A stretch of DNA of 7,266 bases from an uncultured Eubacteriales bacterium (lineage in GTDB: Bacteria; Bacillota; Clostridia; Oscillospirales; Acutalibacteraceae): positions 1 to 7,266 of the forward strand of contig CAKUMQ010000092.1 of assembly GCA_934667845.1 (NCBI GenBank). The letters run 5' to 3'. A model generated the notes under the pieces. The model worked only from the letters and a program-made list of their open reading frames with translations, was not told where the DNA came from and ran no database searches. Shown piece after piece: positions 1 through 4,433 of this stretch (positions within the stretch are counted from its first letter, which is position 1; each line of letters opens with the position of its first letter). The position numbers were made by a program, and so were the translations under genes.

Positions 1-431
1 AGCCGCTGAAGATCTGGGGACATGTGGAAAACGGCGTGATCGTCGAGGCCGACTCCCCCGCTTTTACGGCACAGTGACTGCGCGTACCGGTCAGCGACGG
101 TCATTTTGCCGCCGTATTCTGCCGCTTTACCGACAAGCCGACCAAGCAGGAAATCCTCGACACCTGGGCATCGTTCAAAGGCAGAGCGCAGGAGCTTGAC
201 CTGCCGAGCGCGCCCAAGCAGTTCCTCCACTATTTCGAGGAGCCGGATATGCCGCAGACGCGGCTGCACCGCGACCTTGAGGGCGGCATGGCGATCTCGC
301 TCGGCCGTCTGCGCGAGGACAGCCAGTATGACTACAAGTTTGTCGGTCTTTCCCACAACACCCTGCGCGGAGCCGCGGGCGGCGGCGTGCTGCTCGCCGA
401 GCTGCTCTGCGCCGAAGGCTATATGGATTGA
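1..431 (+). CDS. asd: Aspartate-semialdehyde dehydrogenase, 3' part, with an in-frame TGA
   Basis: This is the C-terminal part of the NADPH-dependent cytosolic enzyme that reduces aspartyl-4-phosphate to aspartate semialdehyde, the branch-point substrate for lysine/diaminopimelate and threonine/methionine synthesis. The gene enters from the left edge in frame 3 (first full codon at 3). Visible signatures are KIWGHVENG, RVPVSDGH (the His at 102-104 corresponds to the catalytic base of the family), LPSAPKQF, RPQT-like PQTRLHRDLEGGM, SLGRLRED and SHNTLRGAAGG, ending in AEGYMD before TGA at 429-431. This pattern resembles the archaeal/fungal-like ASD subtype common in Clostridia. The catalytic cysteine lies upstream of the window. 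Codon 75-77 is TGA, interrupting an otherwise intact frame. The 117 codons after it are well conserved, so this may be a recoded gene, a sequencing error or a recent nonsense mutation. dapA begins 27 nt after the final stop, which places it in the same operon. Identity is firm; whether a full-length product is made is open. Confidence 0.85.
75..77 (+). other. In-frame TGA at a conserved Cys position of asd
   Basis: The reading around this codon is FTAQ-stop-LRVPVSDGH. From memory of the family, E. coli ASD reads LCVRIGALRCH and archaeal enzymes read ATCNRV here. In both cases a Cys sits nine residues before the catalytic His and two before the substrate-binding Arg, which is exactly the TGA position. 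TGC or TGT to TGA is one base change. Three genes in this window end with TGA and tryptophan is written TGG, so a genome-wide reassignment is unlikely. The nearest downstream hairpin (86-89 with 98-101, 4 bp, 8-nt loop) is weak and slightly close to the TGA for a bacterial SECIS element. Confidence 0.8.
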
Positions 432-458
432 TCCGCGAAGAAAAAGGAGGCTGCCGTT

Positions 459-1349
459 ATGTCAAAACCGACCGTATTCACCGGCGCGGGCGTGGCACTG
501 GTCACGCCGATGCACCCAAACGGTCAGGTCAACCACGAAAAAATGGCTGAGCTGATCGACTGGCAGATCGCCGAAGGCACCGACGCCATTCTCTCCTGCG
601 GCACGACAGGCGAAAATGCCACCCTGTCCATCGAGGAGCATCTGGCGGCGCTGCGCACCGCCATTGACGCGACCGCACACCGCGTGCCGCTGATCGCCGG
701 TACCGGCTCGAACGACACCGCATTTGCCATCAACACCAGCCGCGAGGCAGAGGCTATGGGCGCGGACGCCGTTTTGGTGGTGACGCCCTATTACAATAAG
801 ACCTCTCAGCGCGGTCTGATGGCGCACTATCGCGCCATTTCCGAGGCGATCCCCCATACGCCGATCATTCTGTACAACGTCCCCTCCCGCACCGGCGTCA
901 ACATCAAGCCGGAAACGGTGGCGGCGCTCTACCGCGAGCTGCCCAACGTGGTCGGCATCAAGCAGGCCAACGGTGATTTGTCCTCCGTGGCGCAGATCGC
1001 CGCGCTGTGCGACATCGACATCTACTCGGGCAATGACGATCAGATCGTCCCCATTCTGTCGCTCGGCGGCAAGGGCGTGCTGTCCGTGCTGTCCAATGTA
1101 GCGCCGCGCGAGACGCACGACATCTGCGCCGCCTGGTTTGCAGGCGATCCGGACAGGAGCCGCCGCCTGCAGCTTGAGTGGCTGGATCTTGCGAACGCGC
1201 TGTTCTCCGACGTCAACCCCATTCCGGCCAAGGAGGCGCTGAACCTGATGGGCAAAGCGGTCGGCAACTGCCGCCTGCCGCTGTATCCCATGGAGGAACG
1301 CGCCCGCGCCGCTCTCGCCTCTGTTCTGGAGGCTCACCATCTGCGATAA
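459..1349 (+). CDS. dapA: 4-hydroxy-tetrahydrodipicolinate synthase
   Basis: Cytosolic TIM-barrel lyase that condenses pyruvate with aspartate semialdehyde to give 4-hydroxy-tetrahydrodipicolinate, the first committed step to diaminopimelate and lysine. The 296-residue length is normal for the family. Visible motifs are GVALVTP near the N-terminus, CGTTGE (residues 47-52, with the proton-relay Thr at about 50), TPYYNK (109-114), the relay Tyr139 in LYNVPSRTG, Arg144 for the aspartate semialdehyde carboxylate, and GIKQANGD with the Schiff-base Lys168. The residue after that Lys is Gln, where Glu is more usual; it is not a catalytic position. SGNDD (190-194) and GGKGVLSV (203-210) are also typical. 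The ATG is supported by a strong AAGGAGG at 444-450, 8 nt upstream. It lies between asd and dapB with gaps of 27 and 13 nt, so it is almost certainly co-transcribed with them. I cannot judge lysine feedback sensitivity from the sequence. Confidence 0.97.
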   Translation: MSKPTVFTGAGVALVTPMHPNGQVNHEKMAELIDWQIAEGTDAILSCGTTGENATLSIEEHLAALRTAIDATAHRVPLIAGTGSNDTAFAINTSREAEAMGADAVLVVTPYYNKTSQRGLMAHYRAISEAIPHTPIILYNVPSRTGVNIKPETVAALYRELPNVVGIKQANGDLSSVAQIAALCDIDIYSGNDDQIVPILSLGGKGVLSVLSNVAPRETHDICAAWFAGDPDRSRRLQLEWLDLANALFSDVNPIPAKEALNLMGKAVGNCRLPLYPMEERARAALASVLEAHHLR

Positions 1350-1362
1350 GGAGTCCTTTTCC

Positions 1363-2112
1363 ATGACAAAAATTCTACTCTCCGGCTGCTTCGGCAAAAT
1401 GGGCCGCGTCATCGCCGACTGCGTGCAGGGACGCGACGACTGCACGATCGTCGCCGGTATTGACATTTCGACCGGCACGGCGGCTTTTCCCGTGTTTTCC
1501 TCCTTTGCCGACTGCACAGCCGAGGCGGATGTCGTGATTGATTTTTCCCATCCGTCCTGTCTCTCGCCGCTTCTGGAATACTGCCGCGCTCACCATCTGC
1601 CCGCCGTGATCGCCACGACCGGTTTTTCTCCCGAGCAGGTGACCGCCATCCATGCCGCGGCGACGGCTATCCCGATCTTCTTCAGCGCTAACATGTCCAT
1701 CGGCATCGCCATGCTGACCGCGCTCGCCAAAAAGGCGGCGGCTGTGCTTGGCACCGATTTTGACATTGAGATCGTGGAAAAGCACCACAATCAGAAGCTG
1801 GATGCCCCCTCCGGCACCGCTATGATGCTGGCGGATGCGCTGAAAAGCGTGCGCGAGGGGCAGACCGAGTATGTCTTTGAGCGCCATTCCGTGCGGCAGA
1901 AGCGCCGCACGGAGGAGATCGGCATTTCCTCCGTGCGCGGCGGCACCATTGTCGGCGAGCACGATGTGATCTTTGCGGGTCACGACGAGGTCATCACCCT
2001 CTCCCACTCCGCCCAGTCGAAGGAAATTTTTGCCGTCGGCGCCGTCAATGCCGCCCGCTTCCTCGCGGGACAGGCGCCGGGGCTGTATGACATGACCGCC
2101 CTGATGGCGTAA
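1363..2112 (+). CDS. dapB: 4-hydroxy-tetrahydrodipicolinate reductase
   Basis: Cytosolic NAD(P)H-dependent reductase that converts the DapA product to tetrahydrodipicolinate. The 249 residues match the shorter Firmicutes form (E. coli has about 273). It has an N-terminal Rossmann fold with GCFGKMG (residues 8-14) binding the dinucleotide, VIDFSHP (58-64), and ATTG (84-87). The C-terminal substrate domain carries the family signature from Glu136 to Ala153, EIVEKHHNQKLDAPSGTA. His141 and Lys145 correspond to the catalytic His and Lys of E. coli DapB, and PSGTA binds the dicarboxylate. SSVRGG (189-194) and GEHDVIF (198-204) are also characteristic. The start is supported by AAGGAG at 1348-1353, which overlaps the dapA stop codon, so the two genes are probably translationally linked. 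It is the last gene of the operon, and a strong terminator begins 28 nt after its stop. Confidence 0.97.
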   Translation: MTKILLSGCFGKMGRVIADCVQGRDDCTIVAGIDISTGTAAFPVFSSFADCTAEADVVIDFSHPSCLSPLLEYCRAHHLPAVIATTGFSPEQVTAIHAAATAIPIFFSANMSIGIAMLTALAKKAAAVLGTDFDIEIVEKHHNQKLDAPSGTAMMLADALKSVREGQTEYVFERHSVRQKRRTEEIGISSVRGGTIVGEHDVIFAGHDEVITLSHSAQSKEIFAVGAVNAARFLAGQAPGLYDMTALMA

Positions 2113-2139
2113 ACACAGGCAAACAGATGCCGTCCGTCA

Positions 2140-2178
2140 AAAGACCTGTACCGGAGCGCTGCTCCGGTACAGGTCTTT
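2140..2178 (+). terminator. Intrinsic terminator of the asd-dapA-dapB operon
   Basis: A perfect 18-bp inverted repeat (2140-2157 with 2161-2178) with a 3-nt loop. The left arm begins AAAGACC and the right arm ends GGTCTTT. The run of T after the stem is short (TTT, then CGCTT), so termination may rely mainly on the long GC-rich stem. It starts 28 nt after the dapB stop, the expected place. Its A-rich left flank means it could also work on the other strand, but no convergent gene is present. Confidence 0.85.
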
Positions 2179-2219
2179 CGCTTACCGATACGGGCTGACG
2201 CGATTTTCCGCCCTGGCGA

Positions 2220-2248
2220 TTGACGGAAAAGCAAAACTATGCTATACT
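2220..2248 (+). promoter_or_regulatory. Sigma-A-type promoter of the ECF transporter operon
   Basis: TTGACG at 2220-2225 (-35) and TATACT at 2243-2248 (-10), separated by exactly 17 nt. Each hexamer differs from consensus at one position. The predicted transcription start is near 2254-2256, which leaves a leader of about 220 nt before the lipoprotein start codon. It lies just downstream of the dap terminator, so the two operons are insulated from each other. Confidence 0.8.
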
Positions 2249-2252
2249 ACCC

Positions 2253-2323
2253 AAAGCGAAGGGTCAGGTAGATCCGGTTTGGTCCGGAACAACTGCTTTT
2301 GCGTGCGCCTTAGCCCGATTGCC
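2253..2323 (+). promoter_or_regulatory. Candidate structured leader / riboswitch aptamer, class not recognised
   Basis: This is the first roughly 70 nt of the transcript from the 2220-2248 promoter, ending just before an intrinsic terminator. Foldings I can see by eye are a hairpin 2273-2277 with 2284-2288 (UCCGG/CCGGA, 6-nt loop) enclosed by a possible helix 2253-2258 with 2294-2299 (AAAGCG/UGCUUU, one G-U pair). The 3' arm of the inner hairpin (CGGAA at 2285-2289) could instead pair with UUCCG at 2330-2334 inside the terminator stem, which would be a switch between anti-terminator and terminator. The operon codes for a vitamin-type importer, and such operons are often riboswitch-controlled. 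I do not see the B12 box or the conserved core of a standard cobalamin riboswitch, nor the cores of the TPP, FMN or THF classes. The layout is suggestive; ligand-binding function is inference. Confidence 0.45.
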
Positions 2324-2324
2324 G

Positions 2325-2359
2325 TACTCTTCCGAGCCTTTTTTCGGAAGAGTATTTTT
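2325..2359 (+). terminator. Intrinsic terminator inside the ECF operon leader (attenuator)
   Basis: A perfect 11-bp stem (2325-2335 TACTCTTCCGA with 2344-2354) and an 8-nt loop, followed directly by TTTTT (2355-2359). Flanking bases extend the pairing: GCCGTAC (2321-2327) is complementary to GTACGGC (2360-2366). It sits about 70-105 nt after the predicted transcription start and 117 nt before the lipoprotein start codon, with no gene in between. It therefore either ends a short RNA of about 105 nt or acts as a regulated attenuator for the downstream operon. Confidence 0.85.
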
Positions 2360-2393
2360 GTACGGCGGTGATTTCGGTGGTCAGGCAGGGCAC

Positions 2394-2419
2394 CTTTTTT
2401 GCCGCAAGCGGTAAAAAAG
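2394..2419 (+). repeat. A/T-flanked hairpin in the leader after the attenuator
   Basis: An inverted repeat: C plus six T plus GCCG (2394-2404) can pair with CGGT plus six A plus G (2409-2419), one pair being G-U, around the tetraloop CAAG. The T tract is on the 5' side and the A tract on the 3' side on both strands, so it lacks the trailing U run of a terminator in either direction. It may stabilise the readthrough transcript or be part of a larger leader fold. No function is assigned. Confidence 0.5.
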
Positions 2420-2476
2420 ACATCCCGGCAAACGGTTCCACAAACCCGTAAACGGAAGGAGCGCGGTAAAATAACC

Positions 2477-3529
2477 ATGAAAAAAATGATAAGCCGGCTC
2501 CTTTGCCTGCTCCTGCTGCTCACGCTTTGCGGCTGCACGCCCTTTCAGACCGTGGACCTTCAGGGCAGCACAGACATTCCCGAGGACGGCATCATCTCCG
2601 CAGATCTGCTTGACGATCTGAAAGCAAACAACGCCGTCGCGGTCTTTGCCGGGGAATCCAACGGCTATCACTATGAGTGGACACTGTTCGGAAGCGATAT
2701 TTTCACCGTGCAGCCCCTCAACTTAAAGGCGGAGATCCGACCGGAGGGGGAGCTCTCCTTCACAGTGCGTCTTTTCAACACTGCCGATACCGTCAGCTCC
2801 GCCGTCCTGTCGGTGCGGCAAAAAACGGTCTGGAATGCACAAAACGCGACCGTATACAGAGAGGGTACAGTCTGCGCCTCCGCCACCATCACCGGAACCG
2901 ATGTGTCGGTGATCAACTTCTCGGTATCGGATCTGCAGGGTGTCTATACGGTCAAAGCCGGGGCGCAGAACACTGACGGCGAACCGGAGAGCGCCGCAGA
3001 CCGGACGACGACCGACCGCCCGTATTCCGACGGCAAAACCACCGGCCGCGACAAATATCAGACCGATCCCGTCCCGGAGGGCAAGCCGATGCCGGCAGAG
3101 CCGGAGGATCGGTCGGTAAACGAAGACAAGCCGCTCACCTGTACATTTTCTATCGAATGCACGACGATACTGAACAACCTCTCTCAGCTTAAGTCGGAAA
3201 AGCTGGAGGTGCTCCCGAAAAACGGCATTATTCTCCCCAAACAGACCGTCACCTTCTTCGAGGGCGAATCGGTCTACGACGTTTTACAGCGGGTGTGCCG
3301 TGAAAACGGCATACACATGGAAGCCTCCTTTACCCCTCTCTACAACAGCGCCTATGTGGAGGGGATACACAATCTGTATGAATTTGACTGCGGCAGTCTC
3401 TCGGGCTGGATGTACCGTGTGAACGGATGGTATCCGAACTACGGCTGCTCGCGCTATGCGCTTGCCGACGGAGACACCGTCGAATGGCGCTATACCTGTG
3501 ATCTCGGAAAGGATGTCGGACGTGACTAG
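2477..3529 (+). CDS. Secreted lipoprotein with C-terminal DUF4430 (transcobalamin-like) domain
   Basis: Predicted surface lipoprotein of 350 residues and likely extracellular partner of the ECF importer encoded just downstream. Residues 1-20 are a lipoprotein signal peptide: positive MKKMISR, a leucine-rich core, and lipobox LCGC with lipidation at Cys20. Residues about 50-162 look like a beta-rich, Ig-like domain that I do not recognise. Residues about 163-220 are a polar, Pro/Asp/Thr-rich linker. Residues about 221-345 match DUF4430 by pattern, including ILPKQTVTFFEGESVYDVL, YNSAYVEGI, NLYEFDCGSLSGWMY, VNGWYPNYGCSRY and DGDTVEW. The domain has six Cys (222, 228, 274, 305, 324, 341) that could form disulfides. 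DUF4430 resembles the C-terminal domain of transcobalamin/intrinsic factor, which suggests vitamin capture, but the ligand is not shown here. I chose the ATG at 2477 over TTG 2399 because the signal peptide begins there. Its AAGGAG (2456-2461) is an unusually distant 15 nt away. The 3' end overlaps ecfT. Confidence 0.88.
   Translation: MKKMISRLLCLLLLLTLCGCTPFQTVDLQGSTDIPEDGIISADLLDDLKANNAVAVFAGESNGYHYEWTLFGSDIFTVQPLNLKAEIRPEGELSFTVRLFNTADTVSSAVLSVRQKTVWNAQNATVYREGTVCASATITGTDVSVINFSVSDLQGVYTVKAGAQNTDGEPESAADRTTTDRPYSDGKTTGRDKYQTDPVPEGKPMPAEPEDRSVNEDKPLTCTFSIECTTILNNLSQLKSEKLEVLPKNGIILPKQTVTFFEGESVYDVLQRVCRENGIHMEASFTPLYNSAYVEGIHNLYEFDCGSLSGWMYRVNGWYPNYGCSRYALADGDTVEWRYTCDLGKDVGRD
3506..3513 (+). 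promoter_or_regulatory. Ribosome binding site deciding the ecfT start
   Basis: GGAAAGGA lies inside the last codons of the lipoprotein gene. It is 8 nt before GTG 3522 but directly touches and overlaps ATG 3513, too close to serve that codon. This favours GTG 3522 as the ecfT start, overlapping the lipoprotein stop (TAG 3527-3529) by 8 nt and suggesting translational coupling. No good Shine-Dalgarno precedes the further upstream in-frame ATG at 3456. Confidence 0.5.
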
Positions 3530-4433
3530 CTCAGCAGCGAAGCGGACAGATGAATTTATTCGCGTCCATCCGACGGTGAATCTGCTGTATTTTGCCTTTG
3601 TCCTCGGGTTCACCATGTGCCTGCGCCATCCGGTATTCCAGCTCATCTCCCTCGCCTGCGGCATCGTATACAGCGTGCAGTGCGAGGGAAAAAGCGGCGC
3701 GCTTTTCGGCCTGAAATACGCTTTCCCTCTGATCATACTGACCGCGCTGATCAATCCCGCGTTCAATCATGAGGGCGTGACCGTTCTCGCCTATCTCCCG
3801 CTCGGCAACCCTCTGACGCTGGAAAGCATTCTCTACGGCATTTCCGCCGGTCTGATGCTTGCCTCGGCGCTGATCTGGTTTTCCCATGTAAACCGCGTGC
3901 TGTCCTCCGATAAGCTCGTCTATCTGTTCGGCAGGGTGCTGCCGTCTCTGTCTCTTCTGCTCAGCATGACGCTGCGATTTATTCCGCGTTTTCACACACA
4001 GATCGAAACCGTGCGGGAGGCGCAGAAAAGCCTCGGCGTCGATACCGAAAACGGCTCTCTTTTGCAGAGGATCAAAAGCGCTCTCCGCGTTTTTTCCGTT
4101 GTGGTCACCTGGTCACTGGAAAACGCCATTGAAACCTCCGACAGCATGAAAAGCCGCGGCTACGGTACCGGCAGACGGACAGCCTATGCCCTCTACCGCT
4201 TTGAGGAACGTGACCGCACGCTCCTGATCACCGTGCTGGCTGTCGGCTTATTTGTGTTTTTCGGCTCGGTCGCCGGCGGAACGGCATTCCGGTTTTATCC
4301 GCGTCTGCGGTCGGCTGCCCTGACCCCGCTGAATATCCTTTTACAGGCCGCTTTCGGCGTCTTATGCCTGATCCCTGTCATACTCAACCGAAAGGAGGCG
4401 GCTGCATGGAAAGCTATTCGCTCAAAAATGTGA
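3522..4433 (+). CDS. ecfT: ECF transporter transmembrane (T) subunit
   Basis: Membrane coupling subunit of an energy-coupling factor ABC importer, 303 residues from GTG 3522 (306 from ATG 3513). It transmits ATP-driven movement of the EcfA subunits to the substrate-binding S component. It opens with HPTVNLLYF (16-24), typical of CbiQ/EcfT proteins. Hydrophobic segments lie at about 19-50 (probably two helices), 60-80, 102-121, 232-252 and 267-288. Between about 122 and 230 is the amphipathic cytoplasmic region with the two coupling elements: REAQKSLG (165-172) and SMKSRGYG (208-215), the latter matching the conserved Arg-Gly coupling-helix motif that docks on EcfA. It sits between the DUF4430 lipoprotein (8-nt overlap) and the fused ATPase/S gene (28-nt overlap), so the three are one operon. 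Identity as EcfT is firm; the start codon is less certain, and substrate is set by the S domain next door. Confidence 0.92.
   Translation: MTSSAAKRTDEFIRVHPTVNLLYFAFVLGFTMCLRHPVFQLISLACGIVYSVQCEGKSGALFGLKYAFPLIILTALINPAFNHEGVTVLAYLPLGNPLTLESILYGISAGLMLASALIWFSHVNRVLSSDKLVYLFGRVLPSLSLLLSMTLRFIPRFHTQIETVREAQKSLGVDTENGSLLQRIKSALRVFSVVVTWSLENAIETSDSMKSRGYGTGRRTAYALYRFEERDRTLLITVLAVGLFVFFGSVAGGTAFRFYPRLRSAALTPLNILLQAAFGVLCLIPVILNRKEAAAWKAIRSKM

Noticed and set aside
78..115. SECIS element after the asd TGA
   Set aside because: Only 4-bp hairpins are found (86-89 with 98-101, and 98-101 with 108-111). Loop distance and loop bases do not fit the bacterial pattern well.
462..1517. Long minus-strand open frame (351 codons) opposite dapA and the start of dapB
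   Set aside because: It is exactly antisense to clearly conserved genes in GC-rich DNA and its translation resembles no protein family. The same applies to other minus-strand frames, such as 1375-2007, 4295-5242 and 6545-7246.
2262..2296. Resemblance to the SRP RNA core (GGTCAGGT, then GTCCGGAA)
   Set aside because: The invariant GGAAGGAAGCAGCC loop and the long flanking helix are missing, and the two similar bits are split by unrelated sequence, so the match is probably chance.
2250..2470. Canonical cobalamin riboswitch
   Set aside because: It is expected from the operon content, but I find neither the B12 box nor the conserved GGTGAAAATCC-like and CCCCCGC core segments. A divergent variant remains possible but cannot be claimed by eye.
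2399..2476. N-terminal extension of the lipoprotein from TTG 2399
   Set aside because: It would place 26 charged residues before a clear lipoprotein signal peptide. TTG 2399 lies inside a hairpin without a Shine-Dalgarno.
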